From positions 372,001 to 436,000 of the forward strand of contig NZ_JAIOAP010000002.1 of assembly GCF_021190915.1 (NCBI RefSeq): DNA of 64,000 nucleotides, given 5' to 3'. The translations under genes and the position numbers were made by a program. A model generated the notes under the pieces. The model was not told the origin of the DNA, searched no databases, and saw only the letters and a list, made by a program, of their open reading frames with translations. Of this stretch, positions 17,905 to 26,219 are shown one piece after another (position 1 is the first letter of the stretch; each line of letters begins with the position of its first letter). This DNA is from Cohnella silvisoli. GTDB lineage: Bacteria > Bacillota > Bacilli > Paenibacillales > Paenibacillaceae.

Positions 17905-19047
17905 CTAATTCTCCTCCTTATAGGCAGTCGCACCGGTATAATCAGCAGCGTCTTTGCCCGGAGGATAACCTGTCATACACCAATCTTCGCCGAAAGCCTG
18001 CATGGATACGCGGTTTAATCTCAGCGCAGAAGACATTTCCTCCGGTCCCGTAAAAGCGAAAGCAGAAGGCGCGCCGACCCCGCCTACGATAATGGGGGCA
18101 TAGAACAACATGAGCTTATCGACCAATCCCGCTTCAAGCATTGCGCCGTTAAGAACGCCGCCGCCTTCGAGGAGAATTGAGCTTATGGAACGCTCGCCAA
18201 TCAAGGTCATAGCTGCAGCGAGATCTACGCGAGCTCCGGAACCGCACAACAGCACTTCGGCTCCAAGCCCCCGCAATCGATCGATCTTGGTTGCATCGGC
18301 TTGTTCCGTCGTCAATACAAGCTTGGGTGCCGCATCATTCAGAACGCGCGCCGTTTCGGGCACTCTCAGCTTGGAATCTACGATGATTCTCGCAGGGTGC
18401 AATCCCGGAACGCTCAATCGCGTTGTCAGCTCAGGATCGTCCGCAAGTACCGTATCGACGCCTACCATTATCGCATTATGGCGATGGCGCAGCGTATGCA
18501 CGGCTTCCCTCGATTCGGCGCCCGTTATCCATCGGCTGTGTCCGGTTCGAGTTGCGATACGTCCGTCCAGCGACAGCGCGGTTTTCAACGTTACGAAAGG
18601 TTTTCCCGTTATAATGAATTTATTGAAAACTTCATTCAACGCGGTCGCTTCCGCTTCCAGAACTCCAACGTCTACTTGAATCCCCGTCTCCCGCAGTCTT
18701 TGAATTCCCCGGCCCGCGACTAACGGATTCGGGTCGACGGCTCCCACGACCACTCGCGAAACGCCTTCCGCGATAAGCCTTTCACAGCATGGCGGCGTAA
18801 CCCCGAAATGGCTGCATGGCTCTAAAGTCACGTAAGCCGTAGCTCCGCGGGCTTCTTCCCCAGCCATATTCAAGGCAAGCACTTCCGCGTGGCCTTCGCC
18901 CCGCTTCAGGTGAGCGCCCATCCCGACTATTCTGCCGCTCTGAACGACGACACAGCCGACAACGGGGTTCACGCCGGTTTGACCGGATGCTCCACCCGCA
19001 AGTTTCAATGCCAATTGCATATAAAATTCGTCGTTAAGCAACTCCAT
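17905..19047 (-). CDS. ribD: Bifunctional pyrimidine deaminase / reductase RibD
   Basis: Second and third steps after GTP ring opening in riboflavin synthesis. The N-terminal deaminase domain (about 1-145) has the zinc motif HAE at residues 53-55 and the cysteines of PCSHFGVTPPC (Cys78, Cys87). The C-terminal reductase domain (about 146-370) shows KTALSLDGRIAT and the GGG nucleotide loop near LLEGGGVLNGA. I chose the ATG at 19047, nine bases after GAGAGG. First gene of the operon, controlled by the upstream FMN riboswitch. Confidence 0.95.
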   Translation of the reverse strand: MELLNDEFYMQLALKLAGGASGQTGVNPVVGCVVVQSGRIVGMGAHLKRGEGHAEVLALNMAGEEARGATAYVTLEPCSHFGVTPPCCERLIAEGVSRVVVGAVDPNPLVAGRGIQRLRETGIQVDVGVLEAEATALNEVFNKFIITGKPFVTLKTALSLDGRIATRTGHSRWITGAESREAVHTLRHRHNAIMVGVDTVLADDPELTTRLSVPGLHPARIIVDSKLRVPETARVLNDAAPKLVLTTEQADATKIDRLRGLGAEVLLCGSGARVDLAAAMTLIGERSISSILLEGGGVLNGAMLEAGLVDKLMLFYAPIIVGGVGAPSAFAFTGPEEMSSALRLNRVSMQAFGEDWCMTGYPPGKDAADYTGATAYKEEN

Positions 19048-19084
19048 GAGCACCATCCTCTCCCGCAGACAGACAAACAAACAA

Positions 19085-19122
19085 AAACAAACAGAAAACC
19101 CCCGAGGAAAACGCCCCGGGGG
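19085..19122 (-). terminator. Riboswitch-controlled terminator before ribD
   Basis: On the minus strand CCCCCGGGG and CCTCGGGGG form a GC stem followed by the T-rich GGTTTTCTGTTTG tract. It sits between the FMN riboswitch and the ribD ribosome site, about 40 bases before the start codon. This is the expected position for premature termination when FMN is bound. Confidence 0.85.
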
Positions 19123-19288
19123 TAGTAGATGCACAGCGAAATAGACCTACATTTCATGTCCAGAAAGCATGCTGAAACAGCCCGTCGCAGTCGCAGGATT
19201 GTGAAAAAAAGAACAAACAATTTCGATGTTCATCATAGTCTCTGCGGCTAACGATGCTTTTATGGACACGGCATGGCCGCGCTGCGCT

Positions 19289-19479
19289 TCCTTCTCCCAT
19301 CCAGACTTTAACTGTCGGTCCCGGAATTTCACCAGGTCCACCGCACCATGCCCGCCGGTTATTCCGGAAGCAGCGATGACGGGTCACGGACTGACGGCCG
19401 CAAGCCCCATCGTATGCGAACATACTTAGGTTTCTGCTGCCGATCACCGCCGGTGGGGAATTACGCCCCGCCCCGAAGG
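19289..19479 (-). ncRNA. FMN riboswitch (RFN element)
   Basis: Read on the minus strand the element starts with CTTCGGGGCGGGGCGTAATT and CCCCACCGGCGGTGAT. It continues with the AGCCCCAT-type and GTCAGTCCGTGACCCG arms, then CCTGGTGAAATTCCGGGACC and GACAGTTAAAGTCTGGATGG, and closes with GGGAGAAGG. These are the conserved blocks of the six-helix FMN aptamer, including the two GTGAAATTCC-like junction segments. It is in the leader of ribD, with the terminator at 19085 as expression platform. Confidence 0.97.
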
Positions 19480-19499
19480 TAAGCAACTTATTGAGTGAC

Positions 19500-19528
19500 A
19501 GTTTACCATCCTCCCAGTCAATTTGCAA
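19500..19528 (-). promoter_or_regulatory. Candidate sigma-A promoter of the rib operon
   Basis: On the minus strand TTGCAA and TAAACT are separated by 17 bases, placing the start of transcription about 15 bases before the RFN element. Each hexamer matches four of six consensus positions, so the call rests mainly on spacing and position. Confidence 0.5.
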
Positions 19529-19567
19529 GTTAAACGCTTGGAATTGATTACGTCACGCTGCAACTGC

Positions 19568-19617
19568 AAAATATAAACCCGCATCCCATTCGCCCAAGGC
19601 GACTGAAATGCGGGTTT
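19568..19617 (-). terminator. Rho-independent terminator after ppiB
   Basis: Ten-base arms AAACCCGCAT and ATGCGGGTTT enclose a loop of about 23 bases. The minus-strand product runs into TATATTTTG. It separates ppiB from the rib operon promoter. Confidence 0.8.
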
Positions 19618-19641
19618 GATTACAATTTCTTGTTCTCCGTC

Positions 19642-20067
19642 TTAGCTAACTCGGATCGATTCCATTTTGTCTTGCCCTTTAAGCGCATCGACATGGTCCA
19701 TGCCGGAAGTTACTTTACCGAAAACGGTATGAACGCCATCCAGATGCGGTTGCGGTTTAAAGCAAATGTAAAACTGGCTTCCGCCGGTATTCGGGCCACG
19801 GTGGGCCATTGCCAAGCTCCCGCGTTCGTGTTTATTCACATTATGCTCGCAATTGATGGAATACCCCGGACCGCCGGTACCGTTACCGTTAGGGCAACCG
19901 CCTTGCGCGACGAAACCCGGAATAACGCGATGGAATGGAATTCCGTCGTAAAATCCTTCGTTCGCCAGTTTCTCGAAGTTGGCAACCGTGTTCGGAGCAT
20001 CCGCCTCGAACAACTCCAATACGATCTCGTTTCCATCAGCTAATTTCACTACTGCTTGCTTAGACAA
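19642..20067 (-). CDS. ppiB: Peptidyl-prolyl cis-trans isomerase, cyclophilin type
   Basis: Cytosolic folding catalyst of 141 residues. Cyclophilin core motifs are [15 protein letters not shown] with the catalytic Arg, [19 protein letters not shown] and the [11 protein letters not shown] strand. No signal peptide. The start is TTG, 8 bases after AGGAGG. It lies between lysA and the rib operon as in B. subtilis. Confidence 0.95.
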   Translation of the reverse strand: MSKQAVVKLADGNEIVLELFEADAPNTVANFEKLANEGFYDGIPFHRVIPGFVAQGGCPNGNGTGGPGYSINCEHNVNKHERGSLAMAHRGPNTGGSQFYICFKPQPHLDGVHTVFGKVTSGMDHVDALKGQDKMESIRVS

Positions 20068-20093
20068 TGTATGTGCCTCCTAAAAATGAACGA

Positions 20094-21425
20094 TTATTTC
20101 GATACCGCTTGCTTCTGCAAACGCTGCGGGATGATGTCGTTGCCGACGATGTTCTGATACGTTTCCCGAGCGACGACGAGATCCGCTTTGCCGTCTTTCA
20201 CGAAAACAACTGCCGGACGACGAATTCGGTTGTAGTTGCTCGCCATTGCATAGTTATAAGCGCCTGTGCAGAATACCGCTAACAGGTCTCCGGACTGTAC
20301 GGCCGGCAGCTTCAAATCCCAAATGAGCATATCTCCGCTCTCGCAACATTTGCCAGCAACGGATACGATTTCATCAATCCGATCGTTCGCGCGATTCGCC
20401 AATACTGCCTCGTACTTGGACTCGTACAAAGCCGGACGCGGATTATCCGTCATACCGCCATCGACGGCGATATATTTACGCACGCCAGGGATGTCCTTGC
20501 TTGTCCCTACAGTGTACAGCGTCGTACCTGCATCGCCGATAATGCTGCGGCCCGGTTCGATCCATACTTCAGGCAACGCAAAGTTAGCGTTCTCGCACGT
20601 CGTACGGACGGCATCGGCAATCGCCTGTACGTATACGCCTACCGGAAGCGGCTCATCCCCTTCAACGTAGCGGATCCCGAAGCCGCCGCCCAGATTAAGG
20701 ACAGTAAACGTGTGGTTCAGTTTGTCGCGGATTTCGACCGCGAAAGCGGCTACCTTCTCAACAGCCATGCGGAAGCCTTCGACTTCGAAAATCTGCGAGC
20801 CGATGTGGGAGTGTACCCCAAGTACTTTCAAGCTTGGCAATCCAATCGCGGTTTCAATAGCTTTGAACGCAGTCCCGTTACCAAGGTCGAAGCCGAATTT
20901 GGAGTCCTGTTGTCCCGTCGAGATGTAATCGTGCGTATGTGCTTCCACTCCGGGAGTAATGCGGAGCAATACGTTTACGCGTTTGCCTTTGTCGGCGGCC
21001 AGAGCGTTCAACAGCTGAAGTTCATTGAAGTTGTCCACTACGAAACAGCCGATTCCCGCTTCGAGCGCCATGATGATCTCTTCGGGCGTCTTGTTGTTGC
21101 CATGGAAGTGAATTCTCTCCGCAGGGAATCCTGCTTGAAGAGCTGTATACAATTCCCCGTCCGATACGACGTCAAGGCTCATGCCTTCTTCTTCCGCTAC
21201 TCGGCACATGGCCATTACGCAGAATGCTTTAGACGCGTAAGCGACCTGATGACGAAGGCCCGTCGAACGAAAAGCGTCCATGAATTCCCGCGCACGTTGG
21301 CGCACAAGAGCTTCATCCACAATGTATAGAGGCGTTCCAAACTCCTGCGCCAAGTCCGTAACGTCGCAGCCTCCGATTTCAAGATGACCTTTGCCGTTGA
21401 TTTTGCTTGTACCATGCAAGAACAT
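20094..21425 (-). CDS. lysA: Diaminopimelate decarboxylase
   Basis: PLP-dependent last step of lysine synthesis, meso-diaminopimelate to lysine. The protein shows the PLP lysine in YASKAFC, the HIGSQI phosphate region, GGGFGIRY, the EPGRSI arginine loop and the CESGD active-site cysteine. I chose the ATG at 21425 after AAAGGGG, which gives 443 residues. In B. subtilis lysA follows spoVAF in the same order; here the gap is about 140 bases. Confidence 0.96.
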   Translation of the reverse strand: MFLHGTSKINGKGHLEIGGCDVTDLAQEFGTPLYIVDEALVRQRAREFMDAFRSTGLRHQVAYASKAFCVMAMCRVAEEEGMSLDVVSDGELYTALQAGFPAERIHFHGNNKTPEEIIMALEAGIGCFVVDNFNELQLLNALAADKGKRVNVLLRITPGVEAHTHDYISTGQQDSKFGFDLGNGTAFKAIETAIGLPSLKVLGVHSHIGSQIFEVEGFRMAVEKVAAFAVEIRDKLNHTFTVLNLGGGFGIRYVEGDEPLPVGVYVQAIADAVRTTCENANFALPEVWIEPGRSIIGDAGTTLYTVGTSKDIPGVRKYIAVDGGMTDNPRPALYESKYEAVLANRANDRIDEIVSVAGKCCESGDMLIWDLKLPAVQSGDLLAVFCTGAYNYAMASNYNRIRRPAVVFVKDGKADLVVARETYQNIVGNDIIPQRLQKQAVSK

Positions 21426-21566
21426 ATCTAATTCCCCTTTGGCGAAATTACCGGATAAAAATCCAATTTGACCTTCATCCAGCGTTTGCACTATTTATCC
21501 TGAGTATAGCGGAAAATAACGTTCGGGGAAATGGAGGATTTGCCACAACATTTGCATTCGTTCGCT

Positions 21567-23156
21567 TTAGACCGGCTGCTTGCGGTTTTTCTTCGTCCTG
21601 TATAAGGACAAACGTTTCTTGTTGGACGAAAGCGGTCTGCGGAAAATAATGTTTCGAATCGCCGTAGCGTTAAACGGTATGAACGGCCACAAGTAAGGGG
21701 TGTTAAAAGATCTTTCCAATGCCAGATAGAGGAGCACGATCGTAGAAACGACGACGAATCCGATTTCCTGGAAAAAGAAAACGGTCAGGAGCAGCCCCAG
21801 CCTAATCATCCGATTGGCCAAACCTAATTCATAACTAGGCGTAGCGAACATCCCGATCGCCGATACTGCCATGTATAGGATGACCTCGTTGATGAACAAG
21901 CCCGTTTTCACCGCTATGTCGCCGATCAATATCGCGGACAGCAAAGTCATGGCGGTGACGAGCGGAGCGGGAGTATGTACGGCTGCGAGCCTGAGCAAAT
22001 CGACTCCGACTTCCGCGATAATAAACTGAAGAATTAACGGGAGCTGTCCCGCTTTTTCCGCGCCTACGAACCAAAGCCATTCGGGACGCAATGCCTGTCT
22101 TTCGTTAAACAAAAACCAAAGCGGCATCAGAAATAACGAAACCATTATTCCCATGTACCTTACCCAACGCATATACGTTCCCATGAATGGATTTTGCCGA
22201 TTTTCCTCTGCATGCTGAACGAGATCAAAGTAAGTCGTCGGCAATAGAATCGCGCTGGGAGATGTATCGACGATGACCGTAACGCTCCCGTCAAGCAGCT
22301 GCGCCGCAACGACATCCGGCCTTTCGGTATATCGGACGAGCGGAAAAGGGCTCCAGCCGCCGTTGACCGTCATCTCTTCGAGTTGCTTATCCGCAAGTGG
22401 AATTCCGTCGATATCGATGGCTTTGATTTTATCGCGTATCGCTTCCACAAGCTCGTTGTTCGCGATGTCGTCGATGTAACCGATACACACGTCCGTTTGC
22501 GTTCTCCGACCTACTTTTAGGATCTCGAACCGCAAATTCGGGTCCCGCAATCTTCTGCGAATGAGCCCTACGTTAACGAGCAGCGTTTCCGTAAATCCAT
22601 CCTGGCTTCCTCTTACGACTTTCTCTAGCGAAGGCTGCTCGGGGTTGCGGGAAGGGTATGACTTGGCATCGATAATCAGAGCGGCGGATTGGCCATCGAC
22701 GTAGAACGCCGTGTTTCCCATCAGAACTTCATCAATCATCTGGGGAAAAGACGTCGTTTTCTTGATCTGTATCGCCGGAACGTAACATTCTAGGAACGTC
22801 TGTATGGCATCATGATCCATGATGCTATCCGGATCAAGATAGGTGAGACGTTTAATGATTTCGGTTAACGAAGTATCTTTGGCGAACACGCTGAGAAACA
22901 GGAGCGCAACATGATGATTACCGAAATTCATCTCGCGCACCTGAACTTCGAAGCTCTTATCCAGACCGATTGTTTTCTTCAGCAGCTCTTTCCAATGCTC
23001 TATATTGTCCGGTATCCATCGTTGAGGTTTACGCGCCTGTTCAGAGGCGGAAGGACTTTCGGGAGCTGGTTGTTTTTCCTTCTCCTCGCCGTTTGGAAAG
23101 ATGTCCGGGAGTCCCGCATGTTCCAAATCCATACTGCCGTGTTCGGTCGTTTCCAT
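21567..23156 (-). CDS. spoVAF: Stage V sporulation protein AF (GerA family)
   Basis: Spore inner-membrane protein related to the A subunits of germinant receptors. A hydrophilic N-terminal domain to about residue 320 includes a Pro/Glu-rich stretch (20-45) and conserved RLTYLDPDSIMD and FPQMIDEVLMG segments. Five or so membrane helices follow, then a basic tail (SSNKKRLSLYRTKKNRK). I chose the ATG at 23156, 8 bases after AAGGAGAG, giving 529 residues. It lies 14 bases after spoVAB, where spoVAC, AD and AE would be expected. Confidence 0.92.
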   Translation of the reverse strand: METTEHGSMDLEHAGLPDIFPNGEEKEKQPAPESPSASEQARKPQRWIPDNIEHWKELLKKTIGLDKSFEVQVREMNFGNHHVALLFLSVFAKDTSLTEIIKRLTYLDPDSIMDHDAIQTFLECYVPAIQIKKTTSFPQMIDEVLMGNTAFYVDGQSAALIIDAKSYPSRNPEQPSLEKVVRGSQDGFTETLLVNVGLIRRRLRDPNLRFEILKVGRRTQTDVCIGYIDDIANNELVEAIRDKIKAIDIDGIPLADKQLEEMTVNGGWSPFPLVRYTERPDVVAAQLLDGSVTVIVDTSPSAILLPTTYFDLVQHAEENRQNPFMGTYMRWVRYMGIMVSLFLMPLWFLFNERQALRPEWLWFVGAEKAGQLPLILQFIIAEVGVDLLRLAAVHTPAPLVTAMTLLSAILIGDIAVKTGLFINEVILYMAVSAIGMFATPSYELGLANRMIRLGLLLTVFFFQEIGFVVVSTIVLLYLALERSFNTPYLWPFIPFNATAIRNIIFRRPLSSNKKRLSLYRTKKNRKQPV

Positions 23157-23170
23157 CTTCTTCACTCTCC

Positions 23171-23596
23171 TTAAGGGTGCACCCACAACCAATCAGCCAG
23201 CGAACCCGTCACTTTCCCTAAAACCATAGCCATCAGCAACGAGAATAAATAAGGCTTCAGCTTAAGCCTCTTGGATAAAATGGGAATCACGTTAAGTACT
23301 TCAGTCAAAGCGGCGGCAAACATCCCTACGAACAATCCTTGGAAAACAGCGGGAAACAGCAGCAAGATTGTCGGAAGCCTAATCGACCAATCGAATAAAT
23401 CCGCGCAGCTCCAATATAATGCCCCCGCCAGTATGCCGGACTCGAAAATCGCGGAGCGTCGGTATGCTCTCGTTAACTGCACGAGCCGCGGGATGAGGTC
23501 GAGCACGATTAACAGTGCGACAAAAGCGCTCCCGACCGCAAAGCCGCCAGCCAAGCCGATCAAGCCGAGCATTATCCCCTGCAGCCACTCAACCAC
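23171..23596 (-). CDS. spoVAB: Stage V sporulation protein AB
   Basis: Small polytopic membrane protein of the SpoVA group, 141 residues like the B. subtilis protein. It is hydrophobic throughout, with four to five helices and a basic loop LTRAYRRSA. Its own role is not well defined; the SpoVA proteins move dipicolinic acid into and out of the spore. The start is GTG after GGGAGGAG and overlaps the end of spoVAA by eight bases, so translation is coupled. Confidence 0.88.
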   Translation of the reverse strand: MVEWLQGIMLGLIGLAGGFAVGSAFVALLIVLDLIPRLVQLTRAYRRSAIFESGILAGALYWSCADLFDWSIRLPTILLLFPAVFQGLFVGMFAAALTEVLNVIPILSKRLKLKPYLFSLLMAMVLGKVTGSLADWLWVHP

Positions 23597-24242
23597 TGTC
23601 TCCTCCCACCTGATCCTCGTGTTTTTTACGATACTCTTCGGTAATGACGTAATGGTTCACATTCTCTTGGTACATGAACATTTCCACCTCGAGGGGATTC
23701 GGCTCGTCGTTCAGCCGTTTGCTGAATATCCGGTTGAAAAATAACAGCATTCCCATTCCGATGCCAATCGAATAAGGAATTTGAAACAGCCAGGGGTGAG
23801 GTCCGGAACGTCCCGTTATTAATTCGGTAATTCTTCGCTGCACCGCCGGCATGTTTACATCCGCATGAAAATTCATCATGGCCATCCCGGAGCCGAAAAA
23901 AAGCAGCAGCCACGCCAGCACAAGAAGAAGTTTCCGCGGCTTGAGCTTTTTTGCAGGCGATATTTCGAGCAGGACATGCGGTTCGCCGAAAGTTTCGATG
24001 ATCATGCCCGGCTCGGCTTCGCGAATGGCTTTGACGACTTGCAGCATATCGATAAGCAGCAGGTTGCCGTCTTTGTCCGTGATCCGATGCAGCGGAAGCT
24101 TCTTTAGCCGCTCCTCCGAAATATCGTCCGAAATCAACCGGGCGACGTCTCCCAAAGTAACGACGGATCTGGGAACAACGACGGCTCTTCGACGCATTCG
24201 AACATAGACGACATTGTTATCCGTTTCCCGAAACTGCTTCAT
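23589..24242 (-). CDS. spoVAA: Stage V sporulation protein AA
   Basis: First gene of the spoVA operon; 217 residues. The N-terminal soluble region (1-95) carries VYVRMRRRAVV and VTLGDVARLISD, and is followed by helices near 104-122 and 152-170 and a short polar tail. The ATG follows GGGGAGGTGAAGG. A sigma-G-like promoter lies just upstream, as expected for a forespore-expressed operon. Confidence 0.92.
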   Translation of the reverse strand: MKQFRETDNNVVYVRMRRRAVVVPRSVVTLGDVARLISDDISEERLKKLPLHRITDKDGNLLLIDMLQVVKAIREAEPGMIIETFGEPHVLLEISPAKKLKPRKLLLVLAWLLLFFGSGMAMMNFHADVNMPAVQRRITELITGRSGPHPWLFQIPYSIGIGMGMLLFFNRIFSKRLNDEPNPLEVEMFMYQENVNHYVITEEYRKKHEDQVGGDSG

Positions 24243-24273
24243 CCGCCTTCACCTCCCCCGCTTGCATTTCGCT

Positions 24274-24301
24274 TAGTATGGGGAAGAGTCGTCCAGTATA
24301 G
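24274..24301 (-). promoter_or_regulatory. Candidate sigma-G promoter of spoVAA
   Basis: On the minus strand CTATA, 16 bases, then CATACTA. This matches the sigma-G -10 pattern CATNHTA fully and the -35 pattern GHATR at four of five bases, about 32 bases before the spoVAA start. The B. subtilis spoVA operon is known to use sigma-G. Confidence 0.55.
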
Positions 24302-24371
24302 TCGGAAAACGGAAAAAAGCCGACATCATCGCTGCTGTCGGGCCATATATCCCGGACTGACCGGGTTAAAA

Positions 24372-24408
24372 GCAAAAAGCACCCCTCTCCCGGAAGAGAA
24401 GAATGCTC
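24372..24408 (-). terminator. Rho-independent terminator after sigF
   Basis: On the minus strand AGCATTCTTCTC and GAGAGGGGTGCT pair with some G-U, around TTCCGG, followed by TTTTTGCTTTT. It starts about a dozen bases after the sigF stop. Confidence 0.82.
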
Positions 24409-24419
24409 TTAATTTTAAT

Positions 24420-25178
24420 TCATTGCGCGATTTGATCCTTAATGTTTTGAAGGATTTTTTTCTCCAGCCGGCTGACTTGCACTTGGGAAATACCTAGCCG
24501 GCCGGCGACCTCGGACTGGGTCTGGTCGCGGTAGTAGCGAAGATAGACAATTAGCCGCTCGCGATCGCTTAAGCCTTGAATCGCTTCCGTCAATGCAAGC
24601 TTATCGAACCATCGTTCCTGTGACTCATCGGCAATTTGGTCCATAAGCGTAATTGGATCGCCGTCGTTCTCGAACACCGTTTCGTGAATCGAAGCCGGCG
24701 GTTTATTCGCTTCTTGGGCAAACACGATCTCTTCCGGCGTAACGCCGATTTCTTCGGCTACTTCGCTGATCGTCGGCGCACGTCCATGTCTTTTCGACAA
24801 CTCATCTTTAACTTTGCGCACCCGGTTCGCCATTTCCTTGAGCGAACGGCTTACCTTCAATGTGCCGTCATCCCGCAGAAATCTTTGAATTTCTCCAATG
24901 ATCATCGGAACCGCGTACGTGGAAAATTTGACGTCATAAGAGAGGTCGAATTTATCGACCGACTTAAGCAAACCGATGCAACCGATTTGAAACAGGTCGT
25001 CGCTGTCATATCCCCGGTTCGAGAACCGTTGCACGACCGACCATACCAATCGAATATTGCTATTCACGAGAGTATCGCGCGCGATCATATCTCCGGATTG
25101 ACTCAGCGCAATTAGGCGCTTCACTTCGCTGTCATCCAAATAGGCCGGCGGAGACGATCGTTTCCATTCTGAGTCCAT
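24420..25178 (-). CDS. sigF: RNA polymerase sigma-F factor
   Basis: First forespore-specific sigma factor, held inactive by SpoIIAB until septation. It has region 2 (NSNIRLVWSVVQRF, DLFQIGCIGLLKSVDKF, FSTYAVPMIIGEIQRFLRD), region 3 (SKRHGRAPTISEVAEEIG) and region 4 with the helix-turn-helix QSEVAGRLGISQVQVSRLEKKIL. At 252 residues it is close to the B. subtilis protein. Last gene of the spoIIA operon, 25 bases after spoIIAB. Confidence 0.97.
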   Translation of the reverse strand: MDSEWKRSSPPAYLDDSEVKRLIALSQSGDMIARDTLVNSNIRLVWSVVQRFSNRGYDSDDLFQIGCIGLLKSVDKFDLSYDVKFSTYAVPMIIGEIQRFLRDDGTLKVSRSLKEMANRVRKVKDELSKRHGRAPTISEVAEEIGVTPEEIVFAQEANKPPASIHETVFENDGDPITLMDQIADESQERWFDKLALTEAIQGLSDRERLIVYLRYYRDQTQSEVAGRLGISQVQVSRLEKKILQNIKDQIAQ

Positions 25179-25203
25179 GCCTCCAACCCCTGCCGCACGG
25201 TTT

Positions 25204-25650
25204 TTAATTGAATAAAGCTTTTTTCGATTCGATCCGTTTTTTCATTTTGAGAGAAGTTCCGCCCGTTGGACTGCTGACCACGTCGAATTCATCCATGAAA
25301 TTTTCCATAATGGTGAAGCCCATGCCCGAACGTTCCAGCTCTGGACGGGACGTAAATAGCGGCTGGCGCGCCAGTTCCAAATCTTCGATGCCGCGTCCTT
25401 GATCGCTAATGGAAATCAACACGGTATCGCCATCGATTTCGGCTTCAACGTTAACTACGCCATCAGTAGCCCCGTTGTAGCCGTGAATAATCGCATTGGT
25501 AACCGCTTCTGAAACAACGGTTTTAATCTCATCCAATTGCTCCATCGTCGGGTCTAACTGTGTGACGAAAGCGGCAACCGTAATTCTAGCAAACGCTTCG
25601 TTCTCGGAACGGCTGGCAAACGACAGTTTCATATGATTGTGTCCGCTCAT
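25204..25650 (-). CDS. spoIIAB: Anti-sigma-F factor and serine kinase SpoIIAB
   Basis: Binds sigma-F and phosphorylates SpoIIAA. GHKL-type ATPase motifs are [12 protein letters not shown] (N box), [11 protein letters not shown] (G1) and [15 protein letters not shown] (G2). It is 148 residues long. The start ATG overlaps the spoIIAA stop in ATGA, so the two proteins are made in step, as expected for partner-switch components. Confidence 0.97.
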   Translation of the reverse strand: MSGHNHMKLSFASRSENEAFARITVAAFVTQLDPTMEQLDEIKTVVSEAVTNAIIHGYNGATDGVVNVEAEIDGDTVLISISDQGRGIEDLELARQPLFTSRPELERSGMGFTIMENFMDEFDVVSSPTGGTSLKMKKRIESKKALFN

Positions 25651-26000
25651 GATACGACCTCCAGACTGGCTAGTGCCGATCGCTCGGTCTCGTAGAAGGA
25701 TAAAATCTTGAAGAGCCCCGACAATTCGAACAATCTTTTAACGCTGGCTTGCGTGTCGCATACGACCATTTTGCCGCCACGGCTTTTCACAAGCTTGTAC
25801 CGTCCTAGAATAACGCCAAGCCCCGAGCTGTCCATGAAAATCAATTCTTTCAGGCTTAGTACGACGTGGTCGCATCTCCCTCGCAGAATGGCATCTTCCA
25901 TCTTAAACCGGACGATGTCCGCGGTATGATGATCCAGCTCTCCTCTCAGACGGACGACCAATACGTTGCGGTGCTGCTCCAGCTCGACCTGTAAGCTCAT
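25647..26000 (-). CDS. spoIIAA: Anti-sigma-F factor antagonist SpoIIAA
   Basis: STAS-domain protein that, when unphosphorylated, pulls SpoIIAB off sigma-F. The phosphorylation site is Ser58 in [14 protein letters not shown], the same position as in B. subtilis. The ATG at 26000 gives exactly 117 residues, the B. subtilis length, and follows AAGGGG-type purines. A longer in-frame extension upstream is not part of the gene. First gene of the operon. Confidence 0.96.
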   Translation of the reverse strand: MSLQVELEQHRNVLVVRLRGELDHHTADIVRFKMEDAILRGRCDHVVLSLKELIFMDSSGLGVILGRYKLVKSRGGKMVVCDTQASVKRLFELSGLFKILSFYETERSALASLEVVS

Positions 26001-26096
26001 ACCTAATTTCCCCTTCCCCTTAAGTGCGTGCACTGCTTGCTGCGCTGGATTGACCGATAAGAGACTCTCTGCGCTCACAGTAGTTGTATCGTCACC

Positions 26097-26125
26097 AATT
26101 CTACGGATGGCGCTCCCATTCCTGC
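26097..26125 (-). promoter_or_regulatory. Sigma-H promoter of the spoIIA operon
   Basis: On the minus strand GCAGGAATG, 12 bases, then GTAGAATT. This fits the sigma-H consensus RnAGGAWWW-(11-12)-RnnGAAT at all but one position. It lies about 100 bases before spoIIAA, and the B. subtilis spoIIA operon is transcribed by sigma-H. Confidence 0.8.
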
Positions 26126-26219
26126 CCTCCGACAAAACTAGAAGTAACGTTGTCTGGATCGACATAATACGGCAAAGAGGCGGCGACGAAAACCTCGTCA
26201 AACCGCCTTAATCCTCCCT

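Noticed and set aside
25647..26201. 184-codon version of spoIIAA
   Set aside because: It would include the sigma-H promoter; the ATG at 26000 gives the family length of 117 residues.
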